The notes beneath the pieces were generated by a model. The model did no database searches, was not told the DNA's origin, and worked only from the letters and a program-made list of their open reading frames with translations. A program made the translations under genes and the position numbers. This document shows, piece after piece, positions 42,142 to 50,506 of a stretch of DNA of 64,000 bases (the first letter of the stretch is position 1; every line of letters starts with the position of its first letter). The stretch spans positions 1 through 64,000 of the forward strand of contig CAZYHR010000001.1 of the NCBI GenBank assembly GCA_964647395.1, written 5' to 3'. Source of the DNA: Phosphoribacter sp964647395 (GTDB taxonomy: Bacteria; Actinomycetota; Actinomycetes; Actinomycetales; Dermatophilaceae).

Positions 42142-42945
42142 ATGACGACGGACCGACCCCATGTCGACCTCGGCGACCGACACGTCGCCCGACGCAACGA
42201 GATCCTGCGCGCAGAGGTCGGCTCGGGGGTGCACGGCATGGCCATCGCCGGCACCGACGACCACGACGAGCTGGCCGTCTATCTCGAGGAGCCCCAGCAG
42301 CTGCTCGGGCTCGCGGCGGCGCCCGGGCACTGGGTCTGGCGGACCCAGCCGATGGGGGCGCGGTCCGGGCCGGGCGACATCGACCTGACCTCCTACTCGG
42401 CGCGCAAGTTCCTGCGCCTCGCGGTGGCGGGCAACCCGACGATCCTCATCCCGTTCTTCGTCACCGGCGGCTCGCTCATCGCCACGACCGAGCTCGGCGA
42501 CGAGCTGCGGGCCCTCGCGCCGCAGGTGCTGTCGGTGGCCGCCGGACGGCGCTTCCTGGGCTATCTCGACGGCCAGCTCGAGCGGCTGCTCGGCGGCGGC
42601 CGGCAGTCCAAGGTGCCCAACCGGCCCGAGCTGGTGGCCCGCCACGGCTACGACACCAAGTACGCCAGCCACGCCCTGCGGCTGGGCCGGCAGGGCCTCG
42701 AGCTGGTGTCGACCGGGCACCTGTCCCTGCCGCTGCGCGAGCCGGACCGGCTGCTCTGCCTGGCCGTGAAGACCGGACAGGTGGACTTCGCGCAGGCGCT
42801 GCGACTCATCCGCGAGAGCCGGGCCGAGCTCGCCGCCCTACTGGAGTCCGGCCGCAGCGCCCTGCGACCCGAGCCCGACCGCGCGGCGGTCGACGCGTGG
42901 CTGGTCTCGGCGCACCGCCGGCACTGGGCCGCGACCGGGCGCTGA
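42142..42945 (+). CDS. rlaP: RlaP-type nucleotidyltransferase (RNA repair, DNA polymerase beta superfamily)
   Basis: A 267-residue protein of the PF10127 group. The nucleotidyltransferase core is seen as GSGVHGMAIAGTDDHDELAV, with the GS motif and the acidic pair in TDDHDE, and the third strand as GDIDLTSYSARKFLRLAVAGNP. Comparative genomics has linked this family to RNA-repair operons and named it RlaP; I know of no firm biochemical role. Its divergent placement next to hen1-pnkp supports that link. ATG at 42142 is preferred over 42133 for ribosome-binding-site spacing (ACGAGG). Confidence 0.88.
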   Translation: MTTDRPHVDLGDRHVARRNEILRAEVGSGVHGMAIAGTDDHDELAVYLEEPQQLLGLAAAPGHWVWRTQPMGARSGPGDIDLTSYSARKFLRLAVAGNPTILIPFFVTGGSLIATTELGDELRALAPQVLSVAAGRRFLGYLDGQLERLLGGGRQSKVPNRPELVARHGYDTKYASHALRLGRQGLELVSTGHLSLPLREPDRLLCLAVKTGQVDFAQALRLIRESRAELAALLESGRSALRPEPDRAAVDAWLVSAHRRHWAATGR

Positions 42946-42977
42946 GGACCCGGCCCCGCGGCATACCGGGTGTCTGG

Positions 42978-44744
42978 TCAGGCGGCCGTCGGGGGGTCCT
43001 TGCGCGCGCTGCGCCGACCGGTGAGGGCGCGCCAGATCCAGGTCTGCGGCACCTGGCGGCCGGTGGCGACGTATTCGGTCACCGCGTCGTAGTAGAGGGT
43101 CTCGCTGAGGATGCCGTGCGCCAGGCTGCGGCCGGCCACGAGCACCCCGTCGCCGGGCCGCAGGCGGACGTCGTCCTGGGGCGCGTAGAAGGCCTGCTTG
43201 CGGCGCAGCACGGCCAGCACGACGGCCCCGATCTGCTGGTCGCGGTCGTCCGGGTCGCGCATCAGGTCACCGACGGTGAACGACCGGCCGGCCCGCAACC
43301 ACCGGGTCAACGACGGCGCGGCGCGCGGGTCGATGGCGATCCGGCGAACCTCGGGGGTGCGGCGGCCGCAGCGCTCGGTGATGCGTCCCAGCAGCGCGGC
43401 GGCCCACTGGTCGCTCTGATCGAGCGCATGGTCGAGGAAGGACGAGAACGTCGGGGTGGTGACCCGGGACACCATCTCGCGGGCCACCAGGTCGGTGGGC
43501 ATGAACACCGAGTCGAAGTCGAGTGCCTGCACCATCGGCGCGTTGGTGTGGGCGCGCTGCCGCAGCACGATGAACAGTCCCGGGTTGACCAGGCGCGCGT
43601 GCACCGCCAGGGACATGTTGGTCGTGTCCCGTTCGGTGCCGGCGACGAAGCCGACCGCACCGGCGACGTCCGGGTCCCCATCGGCCGGGTCGGCGATGAC
43701 CACGTCCTGGCCGGCGTCGCTGAGATCGTTGACGAGTTCGGTGCCGAAATGCCCGTCGGCGCAGACGACCCAGCGACCCTTGCCGAGTTCCTCGCGGCGG
43801 GGCGGCAGTTCGGTGCCGCGGGGGCTCATCAGCCAGCTGACCAGCTGATAGGTCGACGGACGTTGCAGGGCCAGCAGCAGGTAGCCGCCGAACCGGTCGT
43901 AGGGGTTGATGACGGCGGCCGGGGCGAAGTCGTGCATATGGTCCTCGATGTCCCGGTCGCTGCAGCGGGCGATGACCGGGACCTCCGGCCGCAGCAGGTG
44001 CACCGCCATGACCGTGGCGAGGTTGACCTCGTCGTCGTCGGTGAGCGCCAGCACGCCCGCGCACTGCGGATGTCCGAGCCCGGCCAGGGTGAGCATGGCC
44101 GGGTCGGTGAGGTCGCCGGCCAGCCCGGCCGGGTCGGAGCTCAACTGGTCGCCGGAGAGCACCTCGATGCGAGACTGCTGGCCGTCGATGACGACGAACT
44201 GCTTGCCCCAGCCGTCCAGGCCGCGGGCCACCAGCAGACCGGCGTGGCCGAAGCCGGCCAGGATGAGGAACGGCTCGGTCATCCGGCGCACCCGGCGCCG
44301 GAAGCCCTGCACCGCCACGGCATCCCGGAACGCCTGCTCCTGGAACAGCGAGGCCAGGCGCGCGATCGTCGTGGCCCAGCCGACGACCGCCATGTAGATC
44401 GAGGCAGCCACCCAGAGCCGCTGCGCCGTCGTGAAGGTGTAGGGGATCTCGCCGAAGCCGATCGAACTCGCCGTGTAGCTCATGAAGTAGAAGGCGTCGA
44501 AGGCCGACATCCGGTAGGGCCGGCCCTGGTCATCGATCCCCTCGATGAGGGATAGCCCGAGCACCGAGATCGAGAAGATCGTCACGAGCAGGAACAGCGG
44601 CATCCGCATGCGCCGCAACAGCATGAACATCGCGTCGGTGGTCGGTCGCACGTCGGGCAACTCGACCCGGAGCCGGCGCGGGTCGTCCATCAGGCGCCGC
44701 CGGCGGTTGGCGGGCCGGGCGCTGAAGCCGGACAGGGGCGCCAC
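42978..44744 (-). CDS. Ion channel with RCK/TrkA-type regulatory domains
   Basis: A 588-residue membrane protein. Two transmembrane helices (about residues 46-65 and 105-125) flank a pore helix and filter SYTASSIGFGEIPY, a K+-channel-like filter with GFG in place of the common GYG. Two TrkA-N/RCK-like units follow: LILAGFGHAGLLVARGLDGW and WVVCADGHFGTELVNDLSDA, then a TrkA-C-like end (DVRLRPGDGVLVAG). It probably carries potassium or another cation under nucleotide control. Start GTG 44744 is used, with ATG 44690 as an alternative. The gene starts two bases after the DUF6394-type gene, so they form an operon. Confidence 0.85.
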   Translation of the reverse strand: MAPLSGFSARPANRRRRLMDDPRRLRVELPDVRPTTDAMFMLLRRMRMPLFLLVTIFSISVLGLSLIEGIDDQGRPYRMSAFDAFYFMSYTASSIGFGEIPYTFTTAQRLWVAASIYMAVVGWATTIARLASLFQEQAFRDAVAVQGFRRRVRRMTEPFLILAGFGHAGLLVARGLDGWGKQFVVIDGQQSRIEVLSGDQLSSDPAGLAGDLTDPAMLTLAGLGHPQCAGVLALTDDDEVNLATVMAVHLLRPEVPVIARCSDRDIEDHMHDFAPAAVINPYDRFGGYLLLALQRPSTYQLVSWLMSPRGTELPPRREELGKGRWVVCADGHFGTELVNDLSDAGQDVVIADPADGDPDVAGAVGFVAGTERDTTNMSLAVHARLVNPGLFIVLRQRAHTNAPMVQALDFDSVFMPTDLVAREMVSRVTTPTFSSFLDHALDQSDQWAAALLGRITERCGRRTPEVRRIAIDPRAAPSLTRWLRAGRSFTVGDLMRDPDDRDQQIGAVVLAVLRRKQAFYAPQDDVRLRPGDGVLVAGRSLAHGILSETLYYDAVTEYVATGRQVPQTWIWRALTGRRSARKDPPTAA

Positions 44745-44746
44745 GG

Positions 44747-45157
44747 TCAGTGCCGACGGAACGAGACGGTCTCGATGACCAGCAGGACGACCGAGACGAT
44801 GTTGGCCAGCAGCGCCCCACCGGACAGCGAGACGATGCTCGAGATGGCGTGGATGTCCATCCCCGCGCCGGACATCTGGGTCGCGTAGACCGCGACGACC
44901 GCGGCGGCGATGAGCTGCAGCACCGCCACCAGGCTGGTCGAGAGGTGCACCGCGCCGATCTGGGTGCGGTCCCCGAACTTGAGCACCGTCGCGACGATGT
45001 TGACGACCACCGCGAGATAGAGCTCGGTGAGACTGTGGACGCGCGGATCGGCGATGTCGCCCATGAAGAATCCGAAGTTCAGCGTCGCGGCGAGCAGGAC
45101 GAAAAACCCGAAGACGACCTTCTCGAGGTTCACGAGGGCGAGGATACCGGCGCGCAT
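44747..45157 (-). CDS. DUF6394-like small membrane protein
   Basis: A 136-residue membrane protein with four hydrophobic segments (about residues 13-32, 45-60, 72-93 and 103-128). The opening NLEKVVFGFFVLLAATLNFG resembles DUF6394 proteins, which are found beside TrkA-type channels; that assignment is from memory. The start may be ATG 45157 or GTG 45133, the latter giving the family-like VNLEK start. It is immediately upstream of the channel gene and likely its partner subunit or regulator. Confidence 0.7.
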   Translation of the reverse strand: MRAGILALVNLEKVVFGFFVLLAATLNFGFFMGDIADPRVHSLTELYLAVVVNIVATVLKFGDRTQIGAVHLSTSLVAVLQLIAAAVVAVYATQMSGAGMDIHAISSIVSLSGGALLANIVSVVLLVIETVSFRRH

Positions 45158-45291
45158 CCGGTCTCGGAGTTGAGTGGCCCGGTCGACCGGCGGGGGCCGG
45201 CGGGTCCGAAAGGCCCGACCTCGCTCGACCGTTCGGCCGATCTTGCCCGCTGCCTCCTGCTCTCGGCTGGCGGCCGACCTACCCTCGTGTT

Positions 45292-46071
45292 ATGGCCACA
45301 GCAGGGGAGATGCTGTCGAGGCTGTCGGGAGATCTCGCTCATGAGCTCGGCGACAGCCTGCTCAGCGTCGCCGTGCACGGCTCCTGGGTCGCCGGTGACT
45401 TCATCGACGGGCGCAGCGGCCTGGGCGTGCTCGTCGTGCTCGCCGACGACCCGGACCGCACCACCCTGGGGATCATCTCGCACGTCCACCAGCGGCTGGT
45501 CCGGGACTTCCCGCGCTGGCGCGACCACATCGAGATCGACTTCGTCTCGCCGGCCGCGGTGCACGACGTGCTGCACGGCACCGAGGGTCGCGTCATGGCT
45601 CGGATCTGTCCGGGCGAGCTGCTGCACCTCGGTTTGGCCACTCCGCAGTTCCTGCTCAACTGGCGTTCGGCAGTGGAGCACAACCAGGTGCTGGTCGGCC
45701 AGTCGCCCAGCGAGCTGCTGCCGGAGATCACCGACGCCCTGCTGCGCGAGGCGGTGCTCGCCCAGGTCCGCAACTGGCCGTTCTGGATCGACGACGTGCC
45801 CGGCGCCTCGGGCGAGGCCTATGCCGTGCTGACCGTATGCCGCGCAGCGACTCTGCTGCGCACCGGACGGTGGATCAGCAAGCGCGCCGCCGCCGAGGAG
45901 TTCGAGGCCTACTCCCAACGCTGGTCCGAGCTGGTCCGGTGGGCGCGGGAGTGGTGGTATGCCGGTGGCCTGACCCTCGAACCCTCCCGCAGCGAGGAGG
46001 TCCGCCGGTTCGTGCAGGAGACCTGTCACCAGCTCGACTTCGAGTGTCAGCCGGTGCCGGTCGCCGGGTGA
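45292..46071 (+). CDS. Aminoglycoside adenylyltransferase-like protein with altered active site
   Basis: A 259-residue protein laid out like AadA: an N-terminal nucleotidyltransferase core and a C-terminal DUF4111 helical domain (AYAVLTVCRAATLLRTGRWISKRAAAEEF). In AadA the core reads GSxxxGxxxxxSDxD, with both aspartates binding magnesium. Here it reads HGSWVAGDFIDGRSGLGVLVV, so the Asp pair is replaced by Gly residues; only a later Asp (IEIDFVS) remains. It is therefore probably not an active resistance enzyme. ATG at 45292. Neighbours give no clue to its role. Confidence 0.78.
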   Translation: MATAGEMLSRLSGDLAHELGDSLLSVAVHGSWVAGDFIDGRSGLGVLVVLADDPDRTTLGIISHVHQRLVRDFPRWRDHIEIDFVSPAAVHDVLHGTEGRVMARICPGELLHLGLATPQFLLNWRSAVEHNQVLVGQSPSELLPEITDALLREAVLAQVRNWPFWIDDVPGASGEAYAVLTVCRAATLLRTGRWISKRAAAEEFEAYSQRWSELVRWAREWWYAGGLTLEPSRSEEVRRFVQETCHQLDFECQPVPVAG

Positions 46072-46156
46072 TCGGTCGCTCCCCCATCCGACCAGGGCCG
46101 CAGATCGACCTTGTGGGGGATACCCCGTCAGAAGCCAGCGGGTACAGTTTTGTTCC

Positions 46157-46816
46157 GTGGCATGGTGGCGCAGAGCAGAGGAAGCCGTCGGACCGAGCAC
46201 CGAGCTCGAGACCGACGACTCGCAGTCCTACCCCCAGGAGACCTACGTCTCCCCCTTCGGCACTCCACCCCCTGACGACGACGAGCCGGAGCAGTCCGCC
46301 CCCGCCCCGGCGGTCGCCCAACCCGCCCCGGTCGAGCCCGCGCCGGCCCCGGTGCACACCGCTCCCCCGGCCCCGCCGCCGGCCCCGGTTCCGGCTCCGG
46401 ACGCTGCTCCGGCCCCGGCCGCTGCTTCGGCGCCGGCCGCCGCCGCGGCGCCGGTCGCTGCCGCCACCGGCCCCCAGGCCATCGCCGATCAGGCGCTGCA
46501 GATCGCCGGTGCCCGCGCCGCGGTCGTCTTCGACGTCGCCAGCGGCTCGGTGCTCGCCCAGGCGAGCCACGACGGCACCTTCGACGCGGCCAAGGCCGCC
46601 ACGGGCTCGGCCGAGATGGTCCGGGCCAAGCTCGAGACGATGCACCGGCTGGGCCTGCACCAGCGGATGGAGGACATCCAGGTGTCCTTCACCGACACCT
46701 GCCACCTCATCGGTGCGGTCGGCACCGACAACGCGGTGTTCGCGTTCCTGTCGATCGACAAGCCGTCGGTCGGCCTGGGCCGGATGCGCTTCACCAGGGT
46801 CCGCACCGGCGGCTGA
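46157..46816 (+). CDS. Pro/Ala-rich protein with C-terminal globular domain
   Basis: A 219-residue protein starting at GTG 46157. After a short acidic start, residues about 45-110 are almost entirely Pro and Ala with occasional Val and Glu, surely a disordered spacer. The last 105 residues (QALQIAGARAAVVFDVASGS, RMEDIQVSFTDTCHLIGAVG, NAVFAFLSIDKPSVGLGRMR) form a folded domain that in pattern resembles roadblock/LC7 proteins, small GTPase-linked modules. That similarity is my impression only. No GTPase gene is next to it. Confidence 0.65.
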   Translation: MAWWRRAEEAVGPSTELETDDSQSYPQETYVSPFGTPPPDDDEPEQSAPAPAVAQPAPVEPAPAPVHTAPPAPPPAPVPAPDAAPAPAAASAPAAAAAPVAAATGPQAIADQALQIAGARAAVVFDVASGSVLAQASHDGTFDAAKAATGSAEMVRAKLETMHRLGLHQRMEDIQVSFTDTCHLIGAVGTDNAVFAFLSIDKPSVGLGRMRFTRVRTGG

Positions 46817-46902
46817 CCAGGGACCGACGGTCAACCGGCACCGTCGAGGCTGAGCCGATCCGCTCCCCGGGCCCGGCCGGCTCCGGAGCGTAGGCTGATT
46901 CG

Positions 46903-47730
46903 ATGATCGAGCGGCCCGCCCTCACCCTGCTCTACGTGCCGGGCGATCGGCCCGACCGGGTCGCCAAGGCATTGGAGTCGGACGCCGACGTCGTCGTCAT
47001 CGACCTCGAGGACGCGGTGGCGCCGGCGGCCAAGCAGATGGCTCGGGCCGGTCTGGCCGAGGCCGTCGAGGGGCACGGGACCCGACGCCGGATCCAGGTG
47101 CGGGTCAACGGATCGGGCACGGCGTGGCAGGCCGACGACCTCGCTGCGGTCGCCCTGCTGCCCGCGCCGGTGGCGGTGCGCCTGCCCAAGTGCGAGCAGC
47201 CGGCGGCGCTCGGCTCGGTCGTCGAGGCCGTCCCGGGGCGCGGCCTGCACCTGCTCGTCGAATCGGCGCTGGGGGTGGAGCGCGCCTTCGAGCTGGCCGC
47301 GAGTCACCCTGCAGTGCAGGGTATCTCGCTGGGCGAGGCCGACTTACGGGCCGACCTCGGGGTCACCGATGACACCGGGCTGGCCTGGCCGCGCTCGCGC
47401 GTGGTCTGCGCGGCCGCCGCCGCGCGGCTGCCCCCGCCGGCCATGGCGGTGTTCACCGACGTGCGCGACCTCGACGGGTTGCGGGCGTCGTGCCGGTTCG
47501 GCCGGTCGTTGGGTTTCCTCGGACGGGCGGCGATCCATCCCGACCAGCTCCCGGTCATCGTCGAGGCCTTCACGCCCACCCAGGCCGAGGTCGACCGGGC
47601 CATCGCCGTCCTCGCGGCCGCCGACGAGGCTGCGGCCGAGGGCAGCGGCGTGGTGGTGCTGTCCGACGGGCGATTCGTCGACGATGCCGTCGTCCGCCAG
47701 GCGCGCCGGGTGCTGGCCCTCGCCGGCTGA
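46903..47730 (+). CDS. HpcH/HpaI aldolase family, CitE-like CoA-ester lyase
   Basis: A 275-residue TIM-barrel protein resembling citrate lyase beta and malyl/citramalyl-CoA lyases. Visible motifs are LLYVPGDRPDRVAKALES, VVIDLEDAVAP, the arginine-bearing QVRVNGSGT, the active-site glutamate in LLVESALGVERA, and GEADLRADLGV near the metal site. It should cleave or make a beta-hydroxyacyl-CoA. ATG at 46903. It converges with the CaiB gene at the end of the large catabolic operon, so it may complete the same pathway by cleaving the CoA ester that the pathway forms. Confidence 0.87.
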   Translation: MIERPALTLLYVPGDRPDRVAKALESDADVVVIDLEDAVAPAAKQMARAGLAEAVEGHGTRRRIQVRVNGSGTAWQADDLAAVALLPAPVAVRLPKCEQPAALGSVVEAVPGRGLHLLVESALGVERAFELAASHPAVQGISLGEADLRADLGVTDDTGLAWPRSRVVCAAAAARLPPPAMAVFTDVRDLDGLRASCRFGRSLGFLGRAAIHPDQLPVIVEAFTPTQAEVDRAIAVLAAADEAAAEGSGVVVLSDGRFVDDAVVRQARRVLALAG

Positions 47731-47789
47731 GGCCGCTGCCCCCCTCCCGCCCACTGACGCCCGCTGACCCCGGTGGCCACGGTCGCCGG

Positions 47790-49025
47790 TCAGGCGACGA
47801 TGCCCCGCTCGCGCAACGCGGCGATCTGCTGCGCGCTCAGGCCCAGCTCGGTGAGCACGGCGTCGGTGTCCTGACCCAGGTCGCGGCCGGTGCCGCGGAT
47901 CCGGCCGGGGGTGCGGCTCATCCGCCACATGACGTTCTGCATCCGGACTGGCCCGAGGCGCGGGTCCACGACCGTCGTGACCAGCTCGGCCGCCCGGACC
48001 TGTGGGTCCTCGAGCAGTTCGCTCGGGGCATAGACCGGCGCGACCGCCGCGCCGGCGGCCTCGAACGCCGCGATGACCTCGGCTCGCGTGCGCTGCCCGA
48101 TCCAGCCGCCGACGTAGCCGTCGAGCAGGTCGGCGTGCTGGGCCCGCGACCGGCCATGGGCGAACCACGGCTCACCGACGACCTCGGGGTGGCCGACCAG
48201 GCGCAGCACCCGCTCCGCGATGGAGTTGGCGCTGGTCGAGATCGCCAGCCAGTGGCCGTCCTTGGTCCGATAGAGGTTGCGCGGCGCGTTGTTGCTCGAC
48301 CGGTTGCCGGTGCGCTCCTGGTCGATGCCGAGTTGGTCGGCGTAGATGATGCCGGGGCCGACCGCGGTCATGATCGGGGTGAGCAGGTCGACGTCGACGA
48401 CCTGACCGCGGCCGTCACGCTCGCGCTGATAGAGCGCGAGCAGGACCGCCGACGACGCGGCGATGCCGGCGATCGAGTCGGCCAGGCCGAAGGCCGGCAG
48501 GGTCGGTGGCCCGTCGGGCTGCCCGGTGAGATGGGCGAACCCGCTCATCGATTCGACGAGCGTGCCGAAGGCGGGGCGGGCGGCATACGGACCGGTCTGC
48601 CCGAACCCGGTGACCCGCAGCAGGATCAGCCCCGGATTGTCGGCGGACAGCACGTCGTAGCCCAGCCCCCATCGCTCCAGGGTGCCGGGTCGGAAGTTCT
48701 CCACGACGACGTCCGCCTCGCGGGCGAGCTGCTTGAGGACCGCCGCCCCGTCGGGCTGCCCGATGTTGAGCGCCACGGTCCGTTTGTTGCGCGAGATCAT
48801 CGTCCACCACAGCGGATGGCCGTCCTTGGCCAGCCCGTGCCCGCGCATACCGTCACCCCGCTGCGGGTGCTCGATCTTGATGACCTCGGCCCCGAAGTCG
48901 CCGAGGATCTGGGCGGCCAGCGGCGCGGCGAGGATCGTCGAGAGGTCGAGCACCCGCAGGCCGGTGAGGGGCCCGTCGGAGATGTCGGGGGTCGTTGCCG
49001 CAGAGGGCTGCTGGTCACTCACCAC
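47790..49025 (-). CDS. CaiB/BaiF family CoA-transferase (class III)
   Basis: A 411-residue class III CoA-transferase that moves CoA between carboxylic acids. Family features are GLRVLDLSTILAAPLAAQIL, DFGAEVIKIEHPQRGD, NKRTVALNI, RVTGFGQTGPYAARPAF and the catalytic aspartate in FGLADSIAGIAAS. The start GTG at 49025 (or 49022) overlaps the end of the amidohydrolase gene. It is the last gene of the minus-strand operon beginning at livK. Likely role: activating the free acid released upstream so that it can be cleaved or oxidised. Confidence 0.9.
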   Translation of the reverse strand: MVSDQQPSAATTPDISDGPLTGLRVLDLSTILAAPLAAQILGDFGAEVIKIEHPQRGDGMRGHGLAKDGHPLWWTMISRNKRTVALNIGQPDGAAVLKQLAREADVVVENFRPGTLERWGLGYDVLSADNPGLILLRVTGFGQTGPYAARPAFGTLVESMSGFAHLTGQPDGPPTLPAFGLADSIAGIAASSAVLLALYQRERDGRGQVVDVDLLTPIMTAVGPGIIYADQLGIDQERTGNRSSNNAPRNLYRTKDGHWLAISTSANSIAERVLRLVGHPEVVGEPWFAHGRSRAQHADLLDGYVGGWIGQRTRAEVIAAFEAAGAAVAPVYAPSELLEDPQVRAAELVTTVVDPRLGPVRMQNVMWRMSRTPGRIRGTGRDLGQDTDAVLTELGLSAQQIAALRERGIVA

Positions 49026-50481
49026 GCCGCACGAACCTGCCCATGGGAGTGCCCACGATGTTGCCGTCCCGCAGCACCTGCGCGCCCCGGACCCAGGTGT
49101 CGGTCACCTTGGCGCCGAGCTCGAAGCCCTCGAACGGCGTGTACTCCTGGGTGGAGAAGGAGTCCTCGGCGTGAATCGTCCAGGTCGATCCGGTGTCGAC
49201 GAGGCAGAAGTCGGCGTCGAAGCCGTCGGCGATACGGCCCTTGGTGGACAGACCATAGCGTTGCGCCGGGTTGAAGGAGGCGAGCTGGGCGATGCGCTGC
49301 AGCGACAGACCGCGCCGGCGCCCCTCGCTGACCAGGGCCGGCATGAGGTACTCGCTGCCCCCGAAGCCCGACTTGGCCGCGAAGATGTCGTCGCGGTCCT
49401 CCTTGCCGAACTTCAACTCGTCCTTGCAGCAGGCGTGGTCGCTGACGACCCAGTCGATGTCGCCGGCGAGCAGGTGCTCCCACAGTGCCTCGCGGTCGTC
49501 GACGGGCCGCAGCGGCGGGTTGACCTTGCCGCCGAGATTGGCGGCGTTGTCGATGTCCGCGACCAGGTGGCCGATGGTGACCTCGCGGCGGAAGTCGACG
49601 TGCGGGAAGGTCTTCGCCATGAGCATCGCGGCCTTGAGCGCCTTGCGCGAGGTGAGGTGCAGCAGGTTGATGTTGGGCAGCCCCGTCTCGTCGGCCAGGA
49701 AGGAGGCGATAGTCACCGCCAGGCCCTCGGAGTGCGGCGGGCGGGAGGCACTGTACGCCGCCAGCCCGCTCAGCGACCCGGCCTCCTCGACGAGCTTGGT
49801 GTAGGCGGTCATGATCTTGGCCGTCTCGCAGTGCAGACCGAGCGAGATCGAGTCGGCCCGGTCGCTGAGCTTCTCACGGGCCAGCTGGACCCCTCGCATG
49901 ACGAACTCGAAGTGCGCGAGGTCGTAGCGCTCCCCCGGCGGGATCATGAGGAAGGAGCTCTGGTCCGAGGAGCGTCCGTGCAGGCCGTGCGAGCCGTAGA
50001 ACATGAAGATCTTGAACGACGGCACTCCGAACTCGGTGATGATCTCGGGGATCTCGTCGATGTGCTGCTTCATCATCGGTGCGAGGTGGAAGGCGTAGTC
50101 GACGTACGACTTGCCCTCCGACAGGGCGAGCACCTTCGGGAAGAACTCGCGGTAGGGCCCGCCCTCGTTGAGGTAGTACTGCCCGGTGCGCATGTAGGTG
50201 ATGCCAGTCGTCACGCCGCCCTGCGCGCTGGCCCGGCTCTCGGAGTCGGTGTCCTCGTCGAGCGGGTTGTAGATGCCCCAGTGCTGGTGACCGTCGACGG
50301 CTCCGGGGAACAGCAGCCGGCCCTTGCCGTCGACGACCTCCCGCGCCTCGTCGGCGGGCAGGCCGGCCTCGACGGCGCTGAATCGGCCGTTGGTGATGCC
50401 CACATCGAGCCGCTCACCGTCAGTCGGACCGGCTTCGGGACGAACTACGATGACGTTGGTCACCAGGGTGTCGAACCTCAT
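49015..50481 (-). CDS. Dihydropyrimidinase/hydantoinase-type cyclic amidohydrolase
   Basis: A 488-residue member of the amidohydrolase superfamily. All metal ligands expected of a dinuclear hydantoinase are visible: HxH in PGAVDGHQHWG, carboxylated Lys in VPSFKIFMFYGS, His in LGLHCETAKIM, His in NLLHLTSRKALKAA and Asp in DWVVSDHACC. It should open a cyclic amide, imide or ureide. Sequence outside these motifs does not let me say which. ATG at 50481 follows GAGGAGC. It sits 25 bp downstream of the flavoprotein gene and overlaps the CaiB start. Confidence 0.88.
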   Translation of the reverse strand: MRFDTLVTNVIVVRPEAGPTDGERLDVGITNGRFSAVEAGLPADEAREVVDGKGRLLFPGAVDGHQHWGIYNPLDEDTDSESRASAQGGVTTGITYMRTGQYYLNEGGPYREFFPKVLALSEGKSYVDYAFHLAPMMKQHIDEIPEIITEFGVPSFKIFMFYGSHGLHGRSSDQSSFLMIPPGERYDLAHFEFVMRGVQLAREKLSDRADSISLGLHCETAKIMTAYTKLVEEAGSLSGLAAYSASRPPHSEGLAVTIASFLADETGLPNINLLHLTSRKALKAAMLMAKTFPHVDFRREVTIGHLVADIDNAANLGGKVNPPLRPVDDREALWEHLLAGDIDWVVSDHACCKDELKFGKEDRDDIFAAKSGFGGSEYLMPALVSEGRRRGLSLQRIAQLASFNPAQRYGLSTKGRIADGFDADFCLVDTGSTWTIHAEDSFSTQEYTPFEGFELGAKVTDTWVRGAQVLRDGNIVGTPMGRFVRRGE

Positions 50482-50506
50482 TGCTGCTCCTCGGTTTTCG
50501 TGACGC

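Noticed and set aside
47300..47325. Palindrome CCCTGCAGTGCAGGG as an operator
   Set aside because: It lies within the CitE-like coding region in a conserved stretch and has no partner site; chance is likely.
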